Of a stretch of DNA of 64,000 nucleotides, positions 40,621 through 48,625 are shown in pieces. Under the pieces are notes generated by a model. That model was not told where the DNA came from, ran no database searches, and saw only the letters and a list, made by a program, of their open reading frames with translations. The position numbers and the translations under genes are program-made. Within the stretch, counting starts at the first letter, position 1. Every line of letters begins with the position of its first letter. Source of the stretch: Methylobacterium oryzihabitans (GTDB lineage Bacteria > Pseudomonadota > Alphaproteobacteria > Rhizobiales > Beijerinckiaceae); contig NZ_SACP01000009.1 in the NCBI RefSeq assembly GCF_004004555.2, forward strand, positions 145,887 to 209,886. The letters run 5' to 3'.

Positions 40621-41324
40621 GGGCTGGCGGGAACACCCCTGGCCGGCTCGGAAACCTTGCTCTGATGCCGATGGCTGCGCGACAGCTCTCCCATGAGCCA
40701 GGATCGACGGCGCACCCGGGCGGGAGCCGCGCCGGCCGGACCAGCCCCTTCCTGCTACCTTACGCGCTTGCGCCGAGGAGGGCCGGTCTACCGAAAGCTC
40801 GCCGGGAGAGCGGATTCCGCGCAAGCACCCGTCACGACGGTGCCGTCGGCATCCTGCGGACACCGGCCGATCTCCCCATCGAGGCAGGGAACACCGACAA
40901 CCTCGTGCTCCGGCACCGCCATCGCCGCAACGCCCTCTTGCAGGCGCTATTGCGGGAGACCAGTCCGGGAGCGGGGAGGCTCGGCGCGGCTGAATCCGAG
41001 GTGCTGATGCCCGGACATGGGCTTGCCGAAACATGGTGAACGCGCACCGCATCCGCAGCCTGTACATCGCCCGCAGCCTCGAGGCGCCGGCCTACAGACC
41101 GCATCTGCCCCACCGGCACCGTCTCGCTCCCCTTTACCGGCTACCTGTGCGAGCGCGTCGCCGTCTTACCGGCTCGCGGCTTTGGCGAAAGACCAGGCAA
41201 TGCGGTCTTGCTAGACAGCTGCGCACATGGTGGCAACGATCACGTCCGGTTGGTTAGGGCTATGAGCGGGTCAGCAGGCCATCTATAGACGCAGCGGTGT
41301 CATAACGCTAAGGTTGCCAGCAGA
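40621..41324. other. Gap without a supported gene
   Basis: Several short open frames exist on both strands but none has a convincing composition or start. GC-rich until about 41250, then AT-richer up to the DUF262 gene. Possibly remnants of inactivated insertions. Confidence 0.3.
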
Positions 41325-42992
41325 ATGAAGGACGTACCCTCAGTGGCAGCACTGAGGAGGAGGAAATCTGTGTCAACACCGCTAAATGCTTCCGCCAGCA
41401 GCGCGGGAGCTCTTATCTCAAACGCGACCTTTGAAGTTCCTCAATTCCAAAGAGAATACTCTTGGGGCGACGAGGAAGTCGCAGATTTCTGGAATGATCT
41501 ACGAAATAATTTAAATTCCGACTCTTATTTTCTCGGGCTTATCATTCTAACGGAAGAGGACAAGCGGAAACACGTCGTTGACGGCCAACAGCGCCTTATT
41601 ACGCTTAGCTTGCTGGCCACTGCCATTTATCATGAGGCGGTAGCCCGAGGTCGGAAAGCGCTTGCTGATCGTATCCAGGCAGACTTCCTGCGCGCGATCG
41701 ATTACGATTCCGATCAGATGGATCCGCGGGTCACGCTCACAGACAAAGCCGACAACGATACCTTTCAGGCGATCTTGGAGCACGGTCTTGCTTCCGACGC
41801 TTCCCTCCCGGACGATTCCGTTTCATCTAGGATCGTGCGGTCATTCAATTTTCTTCGTGACAAGATACGAGAAGATTTGAAGGCCGATCCGTTCAAGAGG
41901 CTTGGCCGATGGACCGAATTCCTAACTAATAAACTCTATTTCGCGGTATTTGTTCATCCGACACCGTCTTCAGCATATCAGGTTTTTGAGGTCATAAATA
42001 CACGTGGCAAGGAATTAACAACTGCTGACTTGCTTAAGAACTATATCTTGAGCCAAACTCAACCTGCGAAACGGCAGGATCGTTATAGCAAATGGCAGAA
42101 AATCTCGAAGAATTTTTCGCCGGAAGGCTCCAATACGTTCGTGCAATATATAAGACATACTATCAACGTGGAGTGTGGCTATATATTGCCAAAGGACTTG
42201 TTCGCTTTCCTCGCAGAACGCACGGATCGAGTCGAATCTACCGATAGGCGACCTCCGAAGCCGGACGAGATCATGTCAATATTGGAGGGGCGGCTATCAC
42301 TTTACCTTCAGATGGCAGACCCAACACGGGCCGGCCCAGCTGATGCTGATACACTGGGTTACTTTTCGGCGTTCAACAAGCTTGGAGTAACAGCGATTCG
42401 TCCCTTGATGTTGGCGATTCTTGAGACACCCGAAAGTCAGGCAGGACTCGAGCACTTTCTCAAGATCGTTGTTCAGCGCATCGTGGTAGGCAGTCTTGGA
42501 GCAAGCAGCATCGAGCGCAGGTTCAGTGAAGCTGCAAGACGAGTGCACCTGGATCGCAATTGGAGTTTGGCCGCGCAGGATTTTAGAGATCTCGTCCCTA
42601 CGCGCGATGATTTCATAAGTCAATTTAGAAGAAAGTCGTTCAATAAGAATACGATTTCATTTATCCGCAGTTCAGTCATCCAAAAAACAACTACGCCTAT
42701 GATAAGCGGAACACTTCACTACATTTGGCCGCGGCAAGCGGGCGAGTGGAAAGCTATGAACGACGAGGAAGGCTTATACTGGGCATCAACGATCGGTAAC
42801 ACAATCCTGCTCAATCTTGACCGACGTCCCAAGCAAGCAAATTCATGGTCGGGCTTCAAAAATTTGATGCTACCGAACGCGGTCAGTGGTGAATGGAGTA
42901 CAAGGATCGGGCATGTGGTGGAGTGGGACGCCTCTTCTGTTGAACAAATTGGCGCGGAAATGGCGGAGGTCGCAGGTGACATTTGGTGCTGA
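41325..42992 (+). CDS. DUF262 (GmrSD-like) protein
   Basis: A 555-residue protein. DUF262 features in order: FEVPQFQREYSWGDEEVADF, then YFLGLIILTEEDK and HVVDGQQRLITLSLLATAIY, whose DGQQR is the ParB-like nucleotide-binding motif. The C-terminal region resembles DUF1524, with a degenerate LHYIWPRQ (for H-x-x-P-Q) and STIGNTILLN in place of the GNLTLL motif, so HNH nuclease activity is doubtful. GmrSD-type proteins restrict modified DNA. Lower GC than flanks. It overlaps the PIN-like gene by 17 bases. Confidence 0.8.
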   Translation: MKDVPSVAALRRRKSVSTPLNASASSAGALISNATFEVPQFQREYSWGDEEVADFWNDLRNNLNSDSYFLGLIILTEEDKRKHVVDGQQRLITLSLLATAIYHEAVARGRKALADRIQADFLRAIDYDSDQMDPRVTLTDKADNDTFQAILEHGLASDASLPDDSVSSRIVRSFNFLRDKIREDLKADPFKRLGRWTEFLTNKLYFAVFVHPTPSSAYQVFEVINTRGKELTTADLLKNYILSQTQPAKRQDRYSKWQKISKNFSPEGSNTFVQYIRHTINVECGYILPKDLFAFLAERTDRVESTDRRPPKPDEIMSILEGRLSLYLQMADPTRAGPADADTLGYFSAFNKLGVTAIRPLMLAILETPESQAGLEHFLKIVVQRIVVGSLGASSIERRFSEAARRVHLDRNWSLAAQDFRDLVPTRDDFISQFRRKSFNKNTISFIRSSVIQKTTTPMISGTLHYIWPRQAGEWKAMNDEEGLYWASTIGNTILLNLDRRPKQANSWSGFKNLMLPNAVSGEWSTRIGHVVEWDASSVEQIGAEMAEVAGDIWC

Positions 42993-43803
42993 ACCCCAGG
43001 CTGTGGCCGAACAGCGGGCTCACGAGCACCGGTTGCTCACCGTCCTAGATAGGCGAGAGCCCTTCTTGGCTCTCGCCCATTTGATACATGCCGTTCATCC
43101 CCAGCCAAACGGGGTCACTCTCCAAGAGACGGCAATTGCTCTTGATGCAAACGTATTCCTTCGTCTTAGCCTACATCCACAAAGCGCCGACATCGTCGAT
43201 TATCTAGGCTCCGCTCATCCGGCTCCGCTGATTTTACCTGGACAAGCTATTCAAGAATTCTGGAACAATCAGCTTCAAGCTGTTGACTCGGTCGCTTCCT
43301 CTATCAAAAAAACTTTTCAACAACTTCAATCACAAGTTTCAAAACTCGATCCGTCTTTTGGAGAGTTTCAGCGTCGATTCGAAGAACTGCTCGATGATTT
43401 TAGTGGAGATTTCGCCTACACTTACGATGAAGGTACAGTGAGAAAAACTCAGAGCTTTCTCGGGATGCTGCAGAGAACAGCGATGGTACCTTATGTAACT
43501 CGCTTATGTTTCGTCGAACTCGCGGCACATAGAAAACAAACCAGGACTCCTCCAGGATTTCAGGATACTGGAGACGGAGATTTCTATATTTGGGCGGATT
43601 TTCTGCTCGGGCTACAGCAAGCCCGGTCTGCCGGACGAATATTCTCGCGTGCCGTACTGGTTACGGAAGACAGCAAGAAGGATTGGTCCAGAAAAGGTGT
43701 TGCCCATCCGATTCTATGTTCAGAAGTTAATGCGGTCGCAGGCGTGCCTTTTGAAGTATGGTCTCTTAAGAATCTTGCAGACGTGATCGCGAGCGCCGCT
43801 TAA
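42976..43803 (+). CDS. PIN-like (DUF4935-type) putative nuclease
   Basis: A 275-residue protein from GTG 42976 with GGAGG 8 bases upstream, coupled to DUF262. AIALDANVFLRLSL has the first PIN acidic residue; PPGFQDTGDGDFYIWADFLL and VLVTEDSKKDWS carry further acidic residues in the order expected for PIN_8/DUF4935 domains. The linker VASSIKKTFQQLQSQVSKL is coiled. Such PIN-like proteins are predicted RNases in defence loci. Low GC matches the DUF262 gene, so they moved together. Function as a pair is inferred. Confidence 0.65.
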   Translation: MTFGAEPQAVAEQRAHEHRLLTVLDRREPFLALAHLIHAVHPQPNGVTLQETAIALDANVFLRLSLHPQSADIVDYLGSAHPAPLILPGQAIQEFWNNQLQAVDSVASSIKKTFQQLQSQVSKLDPSFGEFQRRFEELLDDFSGDFAYTYDEGTVRKTQSFLGMLQRTAMVPYVTRLCFVELAAHRKQTRTPPGFQDTGDGDFYIWADFLLGLQQARSAGRIFSRAVLVTEDSKKDWSRKGVAHPILCSEVNAVAGVPFEVWSLKNLADVIASAA

Positions 43804-44084
43804 TAGCAAACCTAGAGCAGGGCTGCGCACAAAGCCTGGCTTCCCCACAGCGCGGCCGCTGTCTCATCATACCCGTCTCGGTGGTAATCCTCGTGCGCCG
43901 GACGGGCAGGAGGTGAGTACACTACTGGAGCATGATCGGCCGTGCGCGCCTGTACGACCAGCGCACGGTGGGCAAGCCTTGCCTGCTCCTGAGCGCGCCG
44001 CAGGCTGACGCGGTCGGCAGATCTGGGTGCGCCGTTTCTTGATTTTTCAAGTCACCGCGGCATCACACGCTGATTTCCCGCGGT
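43804..44084. other. Non-coding stretch before DUF2958
   Basis: No supported gene. A 35-codon frame starting at ATG 43932 after GGAGG exists but has no recognisable feature. Confidence 0.3.
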
Positions 44085-44114
44085 ATCGGCGCGCCGCTCA
44101 CACGGCGCGCCGAT
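44085..44114 (-). terminator. Strong hairpin after DUF2958 gene
   Basis: Perfect 12-base stem ATCGGCGCGCCG / CGGCGCGCCGAT with a 6-base loop, starting 5 bases after the DUF2958 stop. No U-tract, but stability and position fit a transcription end or mRNA-stabilising hairpin. Confidence 0.55.
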
Positions 44115-44118
44115 CTTG

Positions 44119-44487
44119 TCACGTCTGCACGTACCCGCGCGCCAAAGCGAGTTCGTAGTAACGTGACAGAGGTCTATCCGGGCGAAAGTGCGGGTCCAGT
44201 TCGACCGGTTGTTTCAACGGGCCACGCATCCCAGCAAGATCGGACAAGCGAACGTGTCCGATCTCGGGATGTCCAGAGCCGAGATCGCACAGACCGAAAG
44301 CAATGTCGGGCTCGTCTGGATTTATCTCAGTCAGGAGCCACGTGGCGCCGGCGTCAGGCGTGAAGAGCTTCACCACAGGAAATGGATCATGATCCTGTCC
44401 TTCCGCAGTGATACGCCCATTGGCAAGAAGCAAGGCGCGTTGTTCGTCGGTGAGCAGGTCGACCACCGTCGCCTCCGTCGTCGTCAC
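44119..44487 (-). CDS. DUF2958 family protein
   Basis: A 122-residue protein. LLTDEQRALLLANGR, PFPVVKLFTPDAGATWLLTE, then IAFGLCDLGSGHPEIGHVRL are the DUF2958 signature. Function unknown; typical of plasmid and integrative element backbones in alphaproteobacteria. It is located between the low-GC DUF262/PIN pair and dndA, so it probably belongs to the backbone into which these cargo modules inserted. Ends in a strong hairpin. Confidence 0.85.
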   Translation of the reverse strand: MTTTEATVVDLLTDEQRALLLANGRITAEGQDHDPFPVVKLFTPDAGATWLLTEINPDEPDIAFGLCDLGSGHPEIGHVRLSDLAGMRGPLKQPVELDPHFRPDRPLSRYYELALARGYVQT

Positions 44488-44535
44488 CCCGGATCGGGGC
44501 GATTTGACGGCGGGCGGACGCCGTAAGCCGCGAGG

Positions 44536-44573
44536 GTCAACCCCAACCCGGTCCGGTGCGGGCCGGGGTTGAC
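44536..44573 (-). terminator. Hairpin downstream of dndA
   Basis: GTCAACCCC (44536-44544) pairs with GGGGTTGAC (44565-44573); the interior also pairs partly (CCCG/CGGG). It lies between the dndA stop and the DUF2958 start on the minus strand, so it probably ends dndA transcription. Confidence 0.45.
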
Positions 44574-44700
44574 GCTGCGGCGGCGTCTGCCAAACCGGAA
44601 AACGCCCAAGGCAGGGGTGGCGCGCGGATCGCGCTCGGATCGCCTGACAGAACGATGCGCGGTGCCGTTCTTTGCCCCCTGGGGAGGATCGGCGGCGGGA

Positions 44701-45849
44701 TCAGAGCCGGAGATCGTCCAGAATACGGGTGATACCCGGCCAATCGACGGGTGGCGTATGGTGAGACCACGACATCCTCACCGTACCTGCGATCACGTCG
44801 TCGGGCAGTTCCATAGCGGCAAGGACATGACTGGGCTCATAGCTCGACGAGGTACAAGCGGATCCATTCGATATCGCCGCAACGCCCTTCAACGCCACCA
44901 TGACCGCTTCGGAATCCAGCCCTGGCAAGGCAACGCTGAGGATGTTCGGTAGGACGCCTCGCCGCTCATCACCGTGAATGATGGGCTGAAGCGTTGCTAG
45001 GGCTGCAAGCGCCTCGTTCCTAATCCGTTGGCAGATAGCTGCGCGGTTCTGACACTCGCGTTCGGCGAGCTCCGCCGCGAGACCGAAGCCGGCGATAAGT
45101 GGTACCGGCTGCGTGCCAGGCCGCAATCCCCGCTCCTGTCCACCGCCGAACTGAAGCGGTCTCAGGCGAGGGCGAGATCCTCCGCGCCGACGAGCAATCA
45201 GAGCTCCCACGCCCTTCGGGCCGAATACCTTGTGGGCGCTGAGACTGACGAGGTCGATCCGGCGGTGATGCAGATCAAGGGTTTTGCGCCCGAAGGTCTG
45301 AGCGGCATCGACGTGAAGGAAGGGCCCACCATCCGATAACCCGTCGGCGATCGCGGTGATCGGCTGGAGCGCACCCGTCTCGTTGTTCGCGTGCATGACG
45401 GAAACGAGCATCGTATCGGGGCGGACGGCCGCGAGCACGTCCGAGGCCGTGACATACCCCTGACGATCCGGTTGAACGTGGGTGACCTCGAAGCCTTGGC
45501 TTGCAAGGTATGCGAGAGGCTCCAAGACAGCCTTGTGCTCGATCGCCGTGGTCACGACATGCCGGCGACCTGTCTCGATGCCCCAGGCGGACAGCCCGAG
45601 GATGGCGAGATTGTCGCTCTCGGTTGCGCCGCTCGTGAAGACGACCTCGTCTGTCGAGCAAGCTAGGGCTTTCGCGATGCGTTCGCGCGCCTCGCCCACG
45701 GCACGGTGAGCTTCGAGCCCAAACACGTGCGTGCGGCTGCCCGCGTTGCCGAACTCCTCGGTGAAGAGGCGGAGCACAAGGTCCGCGACACGAGTGTCTA
45801 CGGCGGTCGTTGCGGCGCAATCGAGATAGGTCGGGCGGGGGATCGGCAT
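44701..45849 (-). CDS. dndA: Cysteine desulfurase DndA
   Basis: A 382-residue PLP enzyme, from ATG 45849 (MPIPRPTYLDCAATTAVDTR). PLP-binding Lys207 is in SLSAHKVFGPKG, His105 in TAIEHKAVLE, and the persulfide Cys332 in NGSACTSSS. It supplies sulfur to DndC/DndE for non-bridging phosphorothioate formation in the DNA backbone. Oriented divergently from dndBCDE, the usual arrangement. Length and active site are complete. Not to be confused with housekeeping IscS, whose motif near the Cys differs; context decides. Confidence 0.92.
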   Translation of the reverse strand: MPIPRPTYLDCAATTAVDTRVADLVLRLFTEEFGNAGSRTHVFGLEAHRAVGEARERIAKALACSTDEVVFTSGATESDNLAILGLSAWGIETGRRHVVTTAIEHKAVLEPLAYLASQGFEVTHVQPDRQGYVTASDVLAAVRPDTMLVSVMHANNETGALQPITAIADGLSDGGPFLHVDAAQTFGRKTLDLHHRRIDLVSLSAHKVFGPKGVGALIARRRGGSRPRLRPLQFGGGQERGLRPGTQPVPLIAGFGLAAELAERECQNRAAICQRIRNEALAALATLQPIIHGDERRGVLPNILSVALPGLDSEAVMVALKGVAAISNGSACTSSSYEPSHVLAAMELPDDVIAGTVRMSWSHHTPPVDWPGITRILDDLRL

Positions 45850-45957
45850 TGTGTGTTTGTGTGAAAAGCAAACTTTGGCTTGACGGCCGGCGGTGTACGT
45901 TTCTAACTCAACGGGCTGTTTGCATCTACCCCTGGGCGCGACGGGACCCACAACGCA
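45850..45957. promoter_or_regulatory. Divergent dndA / dndB promoter region
   Basis: 108 bases between the two starts. TTGACG at 45880-45885 is a possible -35 for dndB, and AT-rich sequence with TTCTAACT 15 bases later may be the -10. Inverted GCAAAC/GTTTGC flank the region (about 45868 and 45918). DndB homologues repress dnd; the Salmonella site TACG-N10-CGTA is not present here in exact form. Confidence 0.35.
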
Positions 45958-47067
45958 ATGGATGCCCCATTCGAATACGTGTTCCCGGCGATCCGAGGGC
46001 TGCAAGCCGGTCGAGAATATTACGTCTCGATGTGCCCACTTCGGCTTTTGCCGAAGATTTTCCTATTCAATGAGGAAGAGTTGGTGCCCGAGCTTCGCGC
46101 TCAACGCCAGTTAAACCGAGGGCGGCTGCCGGAAATCGCTCGCTACATCGTAGAAAACAAAGACAGCTACGTCTTCTCGGCGATCACCGCTTCCGTTGAC
46201 GCCGATATTCGCTTCGCGGCAGCCGAGAACCTGGGCGAACAAGGATTGGTTGGATTGCTGCACATCCCGATGAACGCACGCTTTATTATTAATGATGGTC
46301 AGCATCGACGTGCGGCGATCGAGTCGGCATTGCGCGATGCTCCGGAGCTTGCGAATGAGAGCATCGCAGTGGTCTTGTTTCACGACAAGGGACTTGAACG
46401 CTGTCAGCAGATGTTCGCCGATCTGAACCGGTATGCGGTTCGTCCAGCGCGGTCATTGAGTGTTCTCTACGATCACCGGGACGATCAAGCGCAATTGGCA
46501 AAGCTCGTCATATCGCGGCTTCCATCATTCCGAGGTCTCGTTGAGATGGAGCGGTCGACTCTCTCCGCGCGATCCCGCCGTTTATTCACGCTGAGCGCAA
46601 TTTATACGGCGACCGCAACACTCCTCACAGGCTTACCGGAGGGAGATCCCGACAGCAGGGCGGGTTACGCGGCAGCTTTCTGGAGCGCGGTCGCAGACCA
46701 GTTCCCAGAATGGGCTGCCGTTCGTGACGGCAGCCTCACGTCGGGCGAGGTCCGTGAGACCTTCATCCACACCCACGGCGTCGTTCTGCACGCACTCGGA
46801 CGCGTAGGCAATGGGTTGTTGCCTGGTACGAAGGCGCGGACAGGGGACGACTGGACCGACCGACTGGGGGGTCTTCGACAAATCGATTGGCGCCGGACCA
46901 ATCCAGCCTGGGAAGGACGCACCACAATCGGCGGGCGGGTCTCAAAATCGTTCCAGAACGTGATCCTGACGGGCAACGCGATCAAGTTAAGGCTCGGGTT
47001 GCCGCTCGGGTCGGAAGAGCAGCGTCTCGAGGACGCGCACGCGCGGGGCGCAGATGCTGCAGCTTGA
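45958..47067 (+). CDS. dndB: DndB-family protein
   Basis: A 369-residue protein with the characteristic D113-G-Q-H-R117 motif (IINDGQHRRAAIE), ahead of LFHDKGLERCQQMFADLNRY and RPARSLSVLYDHRD, all typical of DndB/DGQHR proteins. DndB tunes the level of phosphorothioation and represses the dnd operon in Salmonella. First gene of dndBCDE; its stop overlaps the dndC start by 14 bases. Confidence 0.9.
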   Translation: MDAPFEYVFPAIRGLQAGREYYVSMCPLRLLPKIFLFNEEELVPELRAQRQLNRGRLPEIARYIVENKDSYVFSAITASVDADIRFAAAENLGEQGLVGLLHIPMNARFIINDGQHRRAAIESALRDAPELANESIAVVLFHDKGLERCQQMFADLNRYAVRPARSLSVLYDHRDDQAQLAKLVISRLPSFRGLVEMERSTLSARSRRLFTLSAIYTATATLLTGLPEGDPDSRAGYAAAFWSAVADQFPEWAAVRDGSLTSGEVRETFIHTHGVVLHALGRVGNGLLPGTKARTGDDWTDRLGGLRQIDWRRTNPAWEGRTTIGGRVSKSFQNVILTGNAIKLRLGLPLGSEEQRLEDAHARGADAAA

Positions 47068-48625
47068 CCCTCAATCCGATCAAGACGCTCGCCCGTCCGG
47101 TTTCAAGGCGCTCGGGTTCAAGGGAACGATCGAGCGTAGGCTCACCGAGATCGCGGACCTCTATCAGGCTGACACCATTCCGTGGGTCGTCGGGTACAGC
47201 GGCGGCAAAGACTCGACTGCGACGCTTCAGCTGGTTTGGCTGGCGCTTAGCCGGCTCCCTGAAGCCGCACGCACGAAACCGGTCTATGTCATTAGCACCG
47301 ACACGCTGGTCGAAAACCCTGTGGTGGCGGTATGGGTCAGGCGCTCGCTCGAGCGCCTCGGCGAGGCCGCCGTGGCGGCCCGTCTTCCTATCGAGGCTCA
47401 TCAACTCAAGCCTGATCTGACAGACACCTTCTGGGTCAATCTGATTGGTCGCGGCTATCCAGCACCACGTCCGAAGTTTCGTTGGTGCACCGAACGCCTC
47501 AAGATCAATCCATCCAATCAGTTCATCTCGAACTTGGTCAAGGCCAACGGCGAGGCTATCGTCGTACTCGGTACACGTAAGGCGGAAAGCCAAGCGCGGG
47601 CGCGTTCCATGGAGCGGTTCGAAGGACGTCGAGTCCGAGAGCGGCTCAGCCCGAACGGCAAGTTACCCAACTCATATGTCTATACACCCGTCGAGGATTG
47701 GACGAGCGATGACGTCTGGCTATTCTTGATGCAAGTCAAAAATCCTTGGGGATTTGACAACAAAGATCTACTCACAATGTATCAAGGCGCTTCTGCGGAC
47801 GGCGAATGCCCGCTCGTCATTGACGCGTCCACCCCGTCATGCGGGGATAGTCGGTTTGGTTGCTGGGTCTGCACACTCGTCGAGAAAGACAAGTCCATGC
47901 AGGCCATGATCCAGAACGACGCAGAGAAGGAGTGGATGACGCCACTGCTCAATCTTCGTAACGAGCTCGACGTTCGGAACGACGAGACCGGCAAGCGTGA
48001 TGATCGGCATCTGCGAGACTTTCGCCGGATGAACGGTTCGATCATGCTGCACAACGATCGGATCGTACACGGGCCCTACACTCAGACCGCGCGCGAGCGT
48101 TGGTTGCGAATGGTGCTGGATGCGCAACGCCAAGCGCGCGAGCGCGGCCCGGACGCGATGCGTTCGCTCGAACTCATCACGATCCGCGAACTCCGGGAAA
48201 TTCGCAGGTTGTGGGTGGTTGAGAAGCACGAGATCGAGGACAATCTCCCGCGCATCTACACCGAAGTCACGGGCGAGGCGTATCCTGACGGACGGCTCGA
48301 CGATACGTCACCGTTCGGCCCTGAAGAGATCCAGCTTCTTCGTGACCTTTGTGACGACGATACCTTGCATTTCGAGCTGACGCGCGAACTCCTCGATGTC
48401 GAGCGCCAGCACCGTTCGATGGCCCGGCGTGCGGGCCTTTTCAAGGCGCTCGAACAGGCGCTGCGCCGTGGGTCCTACGACGACGCGAACGAGGCTGAGG
48501 ACCTGGCGCTCCGGCGCAGGGCCGAGTTCGATCGCTCGCGCAAGGATCTGGAGAGTGTTCCCCTCCTCGCACGTCTCGAGCAGGAAGGCGAGGAGCCGGG
48601 CGATCCGCTGGCGGGTGCGGCATGA
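47054..48625 (+). CDS. dndC: DndC, PAPS-reductase-like sulfur transfer protein
   Basis: A 523-residue PP-loop ATP pyrophosphatase family protein. The PP-loop SGGKDS is at residues 49-54 (WVVGYSGGKDSTATLQLVWL). The iron-sulfur ligands sit in STPSCGDSRFGCWVC. It belongs to the DndCDE phosphorothioation complex and receives sulfur from DndA. ATG at 47054 lies within the end of dndB, and its stop overlaps the dndD ATG. Length normal. Confidence 0.93.
   Translation: MLQLDPQSDQDARPSGFKALGFKGTIERRLTEIADLYQADTIPWVVGYSGGKDSTATLQLVWLALSRLPEAARTKPVYVISTDTLVENPVVAVWVRRSLERLGEAAVAARLPIEAHQLKPDLTDTFWVNLIGRGYPAPRPKFRWCTERLKINPSNQFISNLVKANGEAIVVLGTRKAESQARARSMERFEGRRVRERLSPNGKLPNSYVYTPVEDWTSDDVWLFLMQVKNPWGFDNKDLLTMYQGASADGECPLVIDASTPSCGDSRFGCWVCTLVEKDKSMQAMIQNDAEKEWMTPLLNLRNELDVRNDETGKRDDRHLRDFRRMNGSIMLHNDRIVHGPYTQTARERWLRMVLDAQRQARERGPDAMRSLELITIRELREIRRLWVVEKHEIEDNLPRIYTEVTGEAYPDGRLDDTSPFGPEEIQLLRDLCDDDTLHFELTRELLDVERQHRSMARRAGLFKALEQALRRGSYDDANEAEDLALRRRAEFDRSRKDLESVPLLARLEQEGEEPGDPLAGAA

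Noticed and set aside
40693..41257. Overlapping short frames after DUF736 copy 2 as transposase fragments
   Set aside because: No family-level match I can support.
43932..44039. 35-codon open frame after GGAGG
   Set aside because: Short, no recognisable feature, and lies in a gap with a strong hairpin.
45850..45957. Salmonella-type DndB operator TACG-N10-CGTA
   Set aside because: One TACG half occurs near 45896 but the opposite half reads AACG, so the site cannot be claimed.
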